A DNA stretch of 64,000 nt, taken from positions 2,510,001 to 2,574,000 of the forward strand of contig NZ_LT985980.1 in assembly GCF_900291985.1 (NCBI RefSeq). Reading direction: 5' to 3'. The stretch is from Lysinibacillus timonensis (lineage in GTDB: Bacteria; Bacillota; Bacilli; Bacillales_A; Planococcaceae). The notes beneath the pieces are model-generated. The model was given only the letters and a program-made list of their open reading frames with translations. It was not told the origin of the DNA and made no database searches. Made by a program: the position numbers and the translations under genes. Shown one piece after another: positions 26,144 to 34,420 of the stretch (the first letter of the stretch is position 1; every line of letters begins with the position of its first letter).

Positions 26144-27431
26144 TTTGTTCTGTTGTTTTGAGTTTGAAGTGTAGAATAATTCGCTTTTTATAATTCATAA
26201 AATTTCTATATCCATAAGCTACGCGATTTAATACTTTAATTTTATTGTTAATCCCTTCAATTTTGCCGTTGTTATAAGGATAATTAAAACTGTTATGTAT
26301 GTACGGAAGATGCTCCTTCAACGTTTTTATACTTGTCTTCATATAGCTAGAGATTAACGGGTGAACAGGATTTTTTAAACAAGATTCTAACATTTTAAAG
26401 TCCTTTTCTTCCATTGCTTTTAAAAGGGCTTGATAGAGCTCATAATTCGCTTTTAGTACTGGATCATACGCTAAAATTTCCTCGACGATGCTTGTTTCGA
26501 GACGTTGTCCGAATAGCGAGTAATATTTGTATTCCACGCTAGAGAGAGCCGATTTCTTTTTGAGAATTAGCTTCCAGTAACGCTTCAGTCGACGGTACTT
26601 TTTCATGTCTTCGTTATCTGAAGTTCTTAGTTGATTCATCACACTGATTCGGCACTTATTCATCGATCGATTGATTAATTGAACTAAGTGAAACCGGTCA
26701 ATAATTATTTTCGCTTTTGGAAACAGTTCTTTTATGACGCTTACATAACCTGCATTCATATCAATCGTTACCGTTTCCACATTTCGTCGGTCAGTTAGGC
26801 TGTAATTCGCAATGAAATGATTTTTTATTGCGAAGTTATCGCGACGATTAAGAATGTCCAAAATATCACCATTCAACACATTGATATATTCAAAAGCCAT
26901 CGCCCCTTTTGCGTATTTAAATTCGTCAAAAGAAAGATGCTTCGGAAGCTTAGTGTGATGGGGTTTAAAATGTATTGCAGCTTCATCAATGACTCGTTGA
27001 ACCGTTGTAGGTGAAATCGAACAATCTTTAGCGATAGATTTTAAGGATTGCGCTTCTGCCGATTTAACCATTACTTGAACTTTAACATTCTTAGAAATAT
27101 AACAATTACGCTCAACGATTGGTGTTTTAGCAGTAAAGCTAGTGTTACATTCTTTACACATAAAGCGTTGCTTTCTTAGGAGTAAGTACGTTGGATTTAC
27201 CCCGGTAAGAGGTAATGTAATTCGCGATAATTGAGTTCCGTTCTTAAAAACTGTAAAGTTTTTGTTTTCAATACCACATTTTGGGCAGTGCGTAGGGTTA
27301 TAGGATAATGTTCCAGTAATGTATTTACAAGCTGTCCCTTTATAAGTCCCTTGTTTTACACAATCTTCATCGAATGTAATATTCAAGTCTTGAATATCAA
27401 TTAAGGATTTAATACTATTAGAATACGACAA
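26118..27431 (-). CDS. ISL3-family transposase
   Basis: DDE transposase of about 437 residues. An N-terminal zinc-ribbon (CPKCG ... CKEC) is followed by a helix-turn-helix (SLKSIAKDCSISPTTVQRVIDEA). The catalytic core begins LSFDEF and continues TIDMNAGYVSVIKELFPKAKIIIDRFHLVQ, with the late glutamate in NNGKIEGINNKIKV. I prefer TTG 27431, six bases after AGGAGGGA, to GTG 27488, which has no site. The frame is intact, so the element could be active. Confidence 0.9.
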   Translation of the reverse strand: MSYSNSIKSLIDIQDLNITFDEDCVKQGTYKGTACKYITGTLSYNPTHCPKCGIENKNFTVFKNGTQLSRITLPLTGVNPTYLLLRKQRFMCKECNTSFTAKTPIVERNCYISKNVKVQVMVKSAEAQSLKSIAKDCSISPTTVQRVIDEAAIHFKPHHTKLPKHLSFDEFKYAKGAMAFEYINVLNGDILDILNRRDNFAIKNHFIANYSLTDRRNVETVTIDMNAGYVSVIKELFPKAKIIIDRFHLVQLINRSMNKCRISVMNQLRTSDNEDMKKYRRLKRYWKLILKKKSALSSVEYKYYSLFGQRLETSIVEEILAYDPVLKANYELYQALLKAMEEKDFKMLESCLKNPVHPLISSYMKTSIKTLKEHLPYIHNSFNYPYNNGKIEGINNKIKVLNRVAYGYRNFMNYKKRIILHFKLKTTEQKQPRSQTA

Positions 27432-27529
27432 GTGAATTCCCTCCTGAATGATGGTTTTGGTCGACTTTAATTCTACAGGGAACCTCACTTGTTTTCTATT
27501 ATTAAAAGAAAATAACGCTGTGAAATTCC

Positions 27530-27565
27530 ATCACCTTCTCCAACTTTCGGGAGAAGGTGATTTTC
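27530..27565. terminator. Hairpin inside the right end of the IS
   Basis: A perfect 11-bp stem (27530-27540 with 27551-27561) followed by TTTTC on the plus strand. It lies between the transposase promoter region and the right inverted repeat, where it could insulate the transposase from incoming transcription. Confidence 0.6.
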
Positions 27566-27593
27566 ATTCACCAACGTTATAAATTGTACAACC

Positions 27594-27601
27594 AAAAATG
27601 C
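27594..27601. repeat. Right target-site duplication of the ISL3 element
   Basis: AAAAATGC, identical to 26046-26053. It also forms the base of the terminator stem at 27595-27627. Confidence 0.93.
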
Positions 27602-27627
27602 ACGGACAATTATTGTTCGTGCATTTT
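27595..27627. terminator. Bidirectional terminator split from its operon by the IS
   Basis: A 10-bp stem (27595-27604 with 27618-27627), extended inside by ACAAT/ATTGT. The stem's own A and T runs give U tracts both ways. It was originally shared by the convergent yxeQ-like and uspA genes. The IS landed at its left foot, and the duplication rebuilt the full hairpin on the uspA side. Confidence 0.85.
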
Positions 27628-27656
27628 ATAATTAAGATGGCTTTTAGATGCTCTAT

Positions 27657-28076
27657 TTACTTTACTATTAAAGCAGGGCAATTTACACGTTTCATGACTT
27701 TGTGACTTACACTACCAAGAACCATCTCTTGCAAACGATTTAGGCCGCGGCTTCCGATGATGACCAAATCTACTTTTTGTTCGTTTGCATACTTAACTAT
27801 CTCTGGTCCTGGCGTTCCATGCAGTATTTTAACTTTATAAAACACATTCGATTCACGTAATAACTGCTCTACTCTAGCTATTTTTTTCCGACGTTCTAAA
27901 TCTAATGCTTCACTAGAATTTGAATGTAGAACTTCAGATTTAGCCTTATCAAAATCTACCACGTAAACTACCTCTATAATCGATTCTTTATCGCATAATG
28001 CAATTTTCGCCGCTTCTCTTGCAGCACGAAAGGCATTTTCTGAACCATCTGCAGCAAGTAAAATATGTTTGTACAT
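27657..28076 (-). CDS. Universal stress protein, UspA family
   Basis: Cytosolic 139-residue Usp domain. The ATP-binding pattern G-x2-G-x9-G-[ST] is visible as GSRGLNRLQEMVLGS, with N-terminal ILLAADGSENA and C-terminal CPALIVK. It starts 11 bases after the SulP transporter stop and is probably co-transcribed with it, a common pairing suggesting regulation of anion uptake. Confidence 0.93.
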   Translation of the reverse strand: MYKHILLAADGSENAFRAAREAAKIALCDKESIIEVVYVVDFDKAKSEVLHSNSSEALDLERRKKIARVEQLLRESNVFYKVKILHGTPGPEIVKYANEQKVDLVIIGSRGLNRLQEMVLGSVSHKVMKRVNCPALIVK

Positions 28077-28087
28077 CTGATTCCTCC

Positions 28088-29521
28088 TTAATGTGAAGAA
28101 GACATTCCACCTAGTTTTGTCATTATTTTTTTACTTGGATTATCTAGTTCTATAATCTCTACTGTAATCCCTTTTTCCCGTAACATCTCCTTTACTTTAT
28201 TTAATGCACCAACACCCGAATCATCCCATATTCGACTATTGGAGAAGTCGATTTGAATACGGTTTGACTCGATATTTGTATTTTTAAAGAAATTGATAAA
28301 TCCGTCAGTTGAAGCAAAGAACAATTGACCATGGACAATATAACGATCGCCTTCACTTTCTATTTTTACTGTTGATATTTTTACAACGAAGAAGATAGCA
28401 CTCAGGATAACACCTGTGATAACACCTTTAGATAAGTCGTGTGTCCAAACAACGATAACAACTGTTGTTAACATTACAAGAGCATCTGTACGAGGTGCTT
28501 TAACTATATAGGTAAACGAACTCCAATCAAATGTTCCTATAGAAACCATAATCATGATACCGACAAGAACAGGCATTGGAATTTTGACAACTAAGTCACC
28601 GAGAACAAGAATTAAAAACATTAAAAATAAACCTGCAATTAATGTAGATAGCCGGCCGCGACCACCTGACTTAACATTAATTACGGATTGACCAATCATG
28701 GCACATCCAGCCATTCCACCGAAGAAGCCATTCACGAAGTTTGCGATACCTTGACCTCGTGCTTCTTGATTTTTGTTACTTTCAGTACCAGTCATATCGT
28801 CTACAATTCGGGAAGTTAATAAAGATTCAACTAAACCAACAATTGCTAATGAGATGGAGAAAGGTAAGATAATTTGTAATGTTTCAAAAGTATATGGTAC
28901 ATCTGGGATTATAAATGACGGCAAGGATTGTGTAATACCTCCTAAATCCCCAATTGTTCCCAACTCGATCCCACTAAATAAAGCAATTGCAGTGAGGACT
29001 ACGATAGCAATTAAAGGGGCCGGTATTACCTTAATGAATCGAGGTAATGTATATACAAGGATTAATGTAACTGCCACAAAAACATATGTCATTGTTGAAA
29101 TACCAATAAAATGAGGGACTTGGGCCATAAATATTAATATAGCTAATGAATTGACGAAACCAATCATAACTGCGTTCGGAATAAATTTCATCAGTTTGGC
29201 AATTTTTAAAATTCCAAAGATTATTTGTATAATTCCTGTAAGAATTGTAGCCGCGAATAAATATTCAATTCCATATTCACGGACAAGTGGAACCATTACT
29301 AGTGCCATTGCCCCTGTTGCAGCAGAAATCATTCCTGGTCTACCACCGACAAATGCGATTAAGACTGCTATTGTAAAAGAGGCATATAATCCGACCATTG
29401 GGTCAACACCGGCAATAATTGAGAAGGCTATCGCCTCTGGAATAAGTGCTAGTGCAACTACGATGCCTGATAAAATATCGCCCCGTATGTTGCCAAACCA
29501 CTGTTGTTTTAAACTTTGCAT
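28088..29521 (-). CDS. SulP-family anion transporter with STAS domain
   Basis: Membrane transporter of 477 residues. Hydrophobic SulP core (about residues 1-375) has [31 protein letters not shown] and the glycine-rich [19 protein letters not shown]-terminal cytoplasmic STAS domain follows (about 390-470, with [17 protein letters not shown]). The family moves sulfate or bicarbonate with sodium or protons; the substrate is not evident. AAAGGAGTT precedes the ATG. The downstream Usp gene is likely in the same operon. Confidence 0.92.
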   Translation of the reverse strand: MQSLKQQWFGNIRGDILSGIVVALALIPEAIAFSIIAGVDPMVGLYASFTIAVLIAFVGGRPGMISAATGAMALVMVPLVREYGIEYLFAATILTGIIQIIFGILKIAKLMKFIPNAVMIGFVNSLAILIFMAQVPHFIGISTMTYVFVAVTLILVYTLPRFIKVIPAPLIAIVVLTAIALFSGIELGTIGDLGGITQSLPSFIIPDVPYTFETLQIILPFSISLAIVGLVESLLTSRIVDDMTGTESNKNQEARGQGIANFVNGFFGGMAGCAMIGQSVINVKSGGRGRLSTLIAGLFLMFLILVLGDLVVKIPMPVLVGIMIMVSIGTFDWSSFTYIVKAPRTDALVMLTTVVIVVWTHDLSKGVITGVILSAIFFVVKISTVKIESEGDRYIVHGQLFFASTDGFINFFKNTNIESNRIQIDFSNSRIWDDSGVGALNKVKEMLREKGITVEIIELDNPSKKIMTKLGGMSSSH

Positions 29522-29664
29522 GAGTAACTCCTTTACATGATTTAACTTGTATGTTTGTATTAGTAGGATAAGTATTTGCTAAAATACCATCGTAATTCTA
29601 AAATAATAATAACATCCTTTTTCCTAAAAGGGAACGCTTTTGGGAATATATTAGAGGTGATTGA

Positions 29665-30216
29665 ATGAGATATGGTTATGTAAGGCCACTATATAATGAC
29701 AAAGATTGTAGTAAGCAGCTCGAAAAACTTAAACAATCATGCGACCAACTTTATCAAGAGTCACATGGTAGTCCTAAAAAAAGAATAGAGCTTGAGAATA
29801 TGCTCATGAACATACAGAAAAATGATGAAATAATTGTAGAAAGAATGTTTGTCTTAGCAGATACGACAAGACACCTAATAGAATTACTGAAATTATGTGA
29901 AAGAGATGGTGTATCGGTTCAGTTTCTTAATGAAGATTTAAAGAGTAATGAAGTACTATCCATTTCACTTCAAGAAATGGTTGATAAAATTTTGCTTTTT
30001 CAATCAGATATTACAAAACAATCAACTACGTTAGGTATAGCGCTAGCTAAAGACAGAGGAAAAACAATTGGGCGGCCGAAAAAGTCAGATGATAATATAA
30101 AAAAGGCAATTTCCATGTATCAATCTGGTCATTTTTCATTACATGATATAAAAAATGAAACAGGTATTAGTAAGTCAACACTATATAGATATTTAGAAAA
30201 TGATGATTTGAAGTAG
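29665..30216 (+). CDS. Serine-resolvase-like protein lacking catalytic residues
   Basis: A 183-residue protein aligned by eye with resolvase/invertase family members along its whole length: N-terminal MRYGYVRPLYNDKDCSKQLEKL where active proteins have a G-Y-A-R-V-S-T-x-x-Q start, a middle region, GKTIGRPKK, and a C-terminal helix-turn-helix (LHDIKNETGISKSTLYRYL). The nucleophilic serine of the RVS motif is absent (RPL), and the conserved D-R-L-x-R block is replaced by VLADTTR. It therefore probably binds DNA without recombining it. No inverted repeats or transposon genes flank it. AGAGGTGAT precedes ATG 29665. Confidence 0.82.
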   Translation: MRYGYVRPLYNDKDCSKQLEKLKQSCDQLYQESHGSPKKRIELENMLMNIQKNDEIIVERMFVLADTTRHLIELLKLCERDGVSVQFLNEDLKSNEVLSISLQEMVDKILLFQSDITKQSTTLGIALAKDRGKTIGRPKKSDDNIKKAISMYQSGHFSLHDIKNETGISKSTLYRYLENDDLK

Positions 30217-30240
30217 CGATAACAAATAGGTTAATAAAAA

Positions 30241-30263
30241 AAGACGCAGTGAATAAACTGCGC
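30241..30263 (-). terminator. Terminator of the kinase gene
   Basis: A 6-bp G/C-rich stem (30245-30250 with 30257-30262), followed on the minus strand by a run of U from the A-rich stretch before 30242. Confidence 0.8.
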
Positions 30264-30266
30264 CTC

Positions 30267-31040
30267 CTATATTTGGGGAATAGAAATTAAAGCATCTTCT
30301 GCACTTGAAAATGCCGGTCTAATTAGAAGTAAACGTTCTATATATTCTTCAATGTCTGCTGGTAATTGTAATTCCTCTTGCCAGCTTCTCTCTTTTTGTT
30401 TTGTAGGTGTGTAGTTTGAATATAGTAAAAAGAGTAAAAAGTGGCCGATATAGTATAAGTCGCTACAATGGTTCTCAGCCTTTTTTGGATTTTCTATCTC
30501 TCTAAAATTAATATCTCTTTTCATATATGCAGCTAAACCAAAATCAATAATATACAAATTGTCCTCATGAGTTAAAATGTTGGGAATCCTTAAATCGCGA
30601 TGAACAATCCCCTGTTGATGAATTACGATTACAATTTCAAGTAACCTTTTTAAGATTTCAAAAGATTCCTTAACGGAAAACTTTTTCCCTTCATTAAAAA
30701 TTGCTTGCTCAAATGTTTGCCCATCAATGAAGTCCATTATATAAAAAGGAAAACCTTGAAGTTCTGCTTCAAAACTTACATTCGGAACATGAGGGATGTC
30801 TAATAATTTTAGCATGTTAATTTCTTGCTGAAATTTTGATCTTTGGTGATTGTTTTGACGATGTTTTGATCGCATCCTTTTCAGGACATAGCGTTTACCT
30901 GTTTTTTTATGGATTAATAAATACGCTAATCCATATGAGCCTTTTCCCAGTGTCTCTATTAACCGATACGGAGTTTCATTTTCAACATAACTTTTAAAAA
31001 CCTTATTGTATTTGTGTTCAATAAACGTATTAAACATCAT
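30267..31040 (-). CDS. Eukaryotic-type Ser/Thr protein kinase, YbdM-like
   Basis: A 257-residue soluble kinase domain with no membrane anchor or PASTA repeats, in size like Bacillus YbdM. Visible subdomains are the Gly loop GKGSYG (32-37), lysine K54 in YVLKRM, glutamate near E73, the catalytic loop HRDLRIPN (147-154) and DFG (166-168). The catalytic loop has R where most Ser/Thr kinases have K (HRDLKxxN), while D149 and N154 are kept. Its ATG overlaps the stop of the 60-codon gene upstream, so the two are coupled. Confidence 0.88.
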   Translation of the reverse strand: MMFNTFIEHKYNKVFKSYVENETPYRLIETLGKGSYGLAYLLIHKKTGKRYVLKRMRSKHRQNNHQRSKFQQEINMLKLLDIPHVPNVSFEAELQGFPFYIMDFIDGQTFEQAIFNEGKKFSVKESFEILKRLLEIVIVIHQQGIVHRDLRIPNILTHEDNLYIIDFGLAAYMKRDINFREIENPKKAENHCSDLYYIGHFLLFLLYSNYTPTKQKERSWQEELQLPADIEEYIERLLLIRPAFSSAEDALISIPQI

Positions 31041-31222
31041 TAACTGCTGAAGAAACTACCACTTCTAGAGCCGAAGAATCCTGAACTAAAACTTCTTCGT
31101 TTTCTTTTATAATGTTTGTGTCCATAATATCTATCGTGACTTGAGTAACCTTTGTGACTTGATGAATAGGAATGGCGACGATGACTTTTACCGAATAATG
31201 ATTTTTTAAATTTATCAAACAT
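31040..31222 (-). CDS. Small basic Ser/Arg/Tyr-rich protein coupled to kinase
   Basis: A 60-residue protein starting MFDKFKKSLFGKSHRRHSY and continuing with Ser, His, Tyr, Lys and Arg, ending in a Ser/Phe/Gly-rich tail (GFFGSRSGSFFSS). No membrane helix. The start is ATG 31222, after GGAGGGAAATAATTTTT; in-frame codons back to 31333 have no site. Its TAA overlaps the kinase ATG. With many Ser/Tyr and basic residues it could be the kinase's substrate or anchor; that is inference. No family recognised. Confidence 0.72.
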   Translation of the reverse strand: MFDKFKKSLFGKSHRRHSYSSSHKGYSSHDRYYGHKHYKRKRRSFSSGFFGSRSGSFFSS

Positions 31223-31573
31223 AAAAATTATTTCCCTCCATAAGAAGATGTTAGCGATCTTACAATATATATACGATGAAAAAGGAAAGAAGTTTCGTTT
31301 TCTACTACTAATATAGGTAAAATTTTTTAGCATGTATAGTGTTCAATTAGAAAAAAATCGGAAATATTTTGAAAGTACATTTTTCGCAAAGGTTACCTTT
31401 TAAAGAGGTTAATGACAGTTATAAACAATATGCTATCTATGATGATGAATAGAAATTTAAAAGAGCATTGAAAGGAAGGTCTTTATTACTATTCGCTTTT
31501 AGAATAAAATAGACTATTATACTGCATGTCCTTTAGCTTATGTAGTTATAAATAAAGGCGAGGGGGTAATTAC
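31223..31573. other. Divergent intergenic region
   Basis: About 350 A/T-rich bases between the kinase operon and the GGDEF-EAL gene. I see no gene, repeat or strong hairpin; only weak promoter-like hexamers. Confidence 0.5.
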
Positions 31574-33805
31574 TTGTTACGTAAATCCAAAAGAAACAAA
31601 ATGATTGATCGCTTCTTAAATAAAACGTTAACCGAAGGACAGTTTGAAGAAACCATTTCAGCTAATAATTTATTGAATTATTGTTCTATACTCTCTAACT
31701 ACCAATCAAATACTGTAATTGTGTTTTCTGCTGATCGTAATATTATCTCTATTAATAATGATGCAGTAGAGAAGTTTTTAGGTTACGAACCTAAAAATGT
31801 ATTGGACTTTTATCAGATGTTTTCTAGAGACACTTATAATGCCCTAGAAAGTTCATTTGCTCAGACGTTAGAAGGAAATATAGAAAAGCATATAATCGAT
31901 GTGGAATATAAAGGGAATAAATTGGACCTATTGTTAACTTTTATACCAATTAAGTTTGAAGCAGAGAAGCTTGAAGGTGTATATCTTACGATTGAAAATA
32001 CCTCTAAAGAATCCAAGGAATTAAAGGATTTTCAAAAAGAATATGAAGAAAAACTAAAGCATTTAGCTTATTATGATGAGTTAACGCAACTGCCTAATCA
32101 AAGAAGTCTTTATGAAAGACTAGATCAAGATTGTAAAAATGATGTACCTTTTGCGTTAATGTATTTAGATATTGATCGGTTTAATATGATAAATGATTCA
32201 CTAGGGTATGAGGTTGGCGATGAAGTGTTAAAAATCATCTCAGAAAGGCTCATTTCTATTCTGCCGAAAAATGCATTCCTCGCACGCTTAAGTAGTAATG
32301 ATTTTATTATTACAATAAGATTGTCCTCTCATGATAATGAAGTTAGTTTGCTGGCAGAACGGATTATACAAATGGTAGAATTACCTATTCTAATTCAAGA
32401 CTATGAAATTTTTATATCAACGAGTATAGGAATTTCTTTTTACCCTGAGGAAGGTGAAGAGAAGCTTTCCTTAATAGAAAACGCGCATACTGCTCTTTTT
32501 CTAGCAAAACGTGAAGGTAAAGGGAATTACCAATTCTTCTCATTTTCTAAAGATATATCATCATATAAAAAATATGTACTCGACCGGGATATGCGAAAGG
32601 CGATAATCAATGAAGAATTTGAACTATACTTTCAACCAAAAGTAGAACCGAGACGTGGTCAAATATACGGAGCTGAAGTATTAATTCGCTGGAACCACAA
32701 AGAGTGGGGGGCCGTGTCGCCTAGTGAATTTATTCCAATTGCAGAAGAGAATCATATGATTAATAAAATCACTGATTGGGTTATAAAAAAAGTGATTCAT
32801 CTGTTAAAGCTGTGGAAAGAAAAGGGATATATTTTAAGGACAATTTCAGTAAATATTCCACCTATGCGTTTTATGCATACAGGTTTAATAGAATTAATAA
32901 AGGCTGAGATCGAAAAAAATAATATACCAGCAAAATATTTAGAACTTGAAGTTACAGAAAGCATATTGTTACGAAGTGAACAAATTGTATTATCTACAAT
33001 TGAAGGTCTCAAGGATTTAGGAGTAAAAATTGCTATAGATGATTTCGGAACAGGTTATTCTTCATTCGATCTTTTAAGAAAGTTTCAACCAGATACATTA
33101 AAGATTGATCGAGTGTTTGTGCAAAATATTCACCACGAAAATCAGATTGAAAGAGGTATTATTTCATCTATTCTATACTTAGCTAAAACATTGGGATTGA
33201 AAGTAGTTGCAGAAGGGGTGGAAGAGGTTGAACAACTTGCTTTTTTACAACAGCAAGAATGTGATTTTGTTCAAGGATACCTATTCTCAAAGCCAGTTAC
33301 ACAAAGTGAATATGAACGTTTCATGCAAAAAGGATATATGAGTCCTCAACTTCAAAAGAAGAAGGATAAGGGGATTGAAAAAAGAGAATTCTTCAGATTC
33401 CACTTTCCACATTTAGTATTGGGAAATATGACGATTATTGAAGTTAATCAAAGAAGGGTTCAAGTAGGAGCAACACCTATCTTATTAGAAAATATAAGTT
33501 TAGGAGGAATCAAATTCCTCTCCAACTTAAAATTACCAATTAACTCAAATATGAAATTTAAATTTGACTTCCAGTTAATAAATCAAACATTTGAGATTGA
33601 AGGAACATTAAAGTGGATTACAGATGAATTCGGCAACATTTTCTCTTACGGCGTAAGTTTTCATGTGGATCGCGTCTTGGAAGATACTTTAGCCCCAATC
33701 ATCAACCGTATGAGTGCATTAAATAAAATAAACAAACGAATTCCAGATACTGAATTTATTTTTGATGAAGCACACTTGTATTTAATGAAGAGTAAGATTG
33801 ACTGA
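31574..33805 (+). CDS. PAS-GGDEF-EAL-PilZ cyclic-di-GMP protein
   Basis: A 743-residue cytosolic signalling protein. A PAS-like domain (about 40-145) leads into GGDEF (about 163-325), whose signature is degenerate (SSNDF, 240-244), so cyclase activity is unlikely. The EAL domain (about 340-585) keeps the catalytic pattern: E368 in AEVLIRW, N427, LEVTES, DDFGTGYSS (489-497), K510 and E547, so it probably hydrolyses cyclic di-GMP. The C-terminus (about 601-720) is PilZ-like, with R604-x3-R608 and N-x-S-x-x-G at 640-645. The TTG start at 31574 follows GAGGGGG. It is a single-gene unit. Confidence 0.9.
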   Translation: MLRKSKRNKMIDRFLNKTLTEGQFEETISANNLLNYCSILSNYQSNTVIVFSADRNIISINNDAVEKFLGYEPKNVLDFYQMFSRDTYNALESSFAQTLEGNIEKHIIDVEYKGNKLDLLLTFIPIKFEAEKLEGVYLTIENTSKESKELKDFQKEYEEKLKHLAYYDELTQLPNQRSLYERLDQDCKNDVPFALMYLDIDRFNMINDSLGYEVGDEVLKIISERLISILPKNAFLARLSSNDFIITIRLSSHDNEVSLLAERIIQMVELPILIQDYEIFISTSIGISFYPEEGEEKLSLIENAHTALFLAKREGKGNYQFFSFSKDISSYKKYVLDRDMRKAIINEEFELYFQPKVEPRRGQIYGAEVLIRWNHKEWGAVSPSEFIPIAEENHMINKITDWVIKKVIHLLKLWKEKGYILRTISVNIPPMRFMHTGLIELIKAEIEKNNIPAKYLELEVTESILLRSEQIVLSTIEGLKDLGVKIAIDDFGTGYSSFDLLRKFQPDTLKIDRVFVQNIHHENQIERGIISSILYLAKTLGLKVVAEGVEEVEQLAFLQQQECDFVQGYLFSKPVTQSEYERFMQKGYMSPQLQKKKDKGIEKREFFRFHFPHLVLGNMTIIEVNQRRVQVGATPILLENISLGGIKFLSNLKLPINSNMKFKFDFQLINQTFEIEGTLKWITDEFGNIFSYGVSFHVDRVLEDTLAPIINRMSALNKINKRIPDTEFIFDEAHLYLMKSKID

Positions 33806-33830
33806 TATAGTTTGATGTTAATGAAACAAC

Positions 33831-33870
33831 AAAGGTCTTACGTCAATTCGGACATAAGACCTTTGTTTCT
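33831..33870. terminator. Bidirectional terminator between GGDEF-EAL and YugN-like genes
   Basis: A perfect 10-bp stem (33831-33840 with 33855-33864) followed by GTTTCTATTT on the plus strand. It serves convergent genes. Confidence 0.82.
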
Positions 33871-33872
33871 AT

Positions 33873-34283
33873 TTAATTTAGATAGGGAAGGACTTTGTCA
33901 ATTGCTTGTTCACCAGCTGAAATCCATTTGCTTTTATTTGTAATTGTTGCGTCCTTATCAGTTGGAGTTTGGAACTGACTAAATCCTGTTGGTTCTAAAA
34001 GGGAAGCATCATCATAATCTAGACCAACATTTGCAATATGTCTAATAACAAAAGGTTTTAAAAAGCGGATTTGAGCATTTTCAGAATCGAGCATACCATT
34101 CATCACAACAAAAGGTAGTCGAAGGTAAATCGTATCACCGCCATCTTTCCAAAGCGGTGTATCAAAACTTCCTTTGTGGAATTCCCAATTGCCGCCTATT
34201 GAAAAACCGTAACGTTTAATATTATCTCGAAGAAAACCAAATTGTGCATCTTTACCAACTATTTCTGAATCAAATTCTAGCAC
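33873..34283 (-). CDS. YugN-like family protein
   Basis: A soluble protein of about 136 residues resembling Bacillus YugN: GFSIGGNWEFHKGSFDTPLW, then YLRLPFVVMNGMLDSENAQIRFLKPFVIRHI are the family-like blocks. Function unknown. I choose GTG 34283, 7 bases after AGGAGG; an upstream ATG at 34340 would add residues translated from the ribosome site itself. Confidence 0.8.
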   Translation of the reverse strand: MLEFDSEIVGKDAQFGFLRDNIKRYGFSIGGNWEFHKGSFDTPLWKDGGDTIYLRLPFVVMNGMLDSENAQIRFLKPFVIRHIANVGLDYDDASLLEPTGFSQFQTPTDKDATITNKSKWISAGEQAIDKVLPYLN

Positions 34284-34420
34284 AGAAGATCCTCCTTTTT
34301 GCTTATCATAAACATGATAACCAAAATGAATGAAATACATACTGAAGAAGAAAGGCGGGAAAAAAGAAGAGCCAGTTCCATGCTTAAATGAAACTGGCTA
34401 ATAGTAACTATTTATACAGC

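Larger units (their letters stand above)
26054..27593 (-). mobile_element. ISL3-family insertion sequence, 1540 bp, complete
   Basis: Bounded by the 8-bp duplication AAAAATGC. The ends are imperfect inverted repeats: both begin GGTT and share ATAACGTTGGTGAA at positions 14-27, with a divergent middle. One transposase gene fills the element on the minus strand. Hairpins sit just inside both ends (26100-26138 and 27530-27561). Removing the element and one duplication restores a continuous sequence with a symmetrical terminator, so the insertion is clean and probably recent. Confidence 0.93.
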
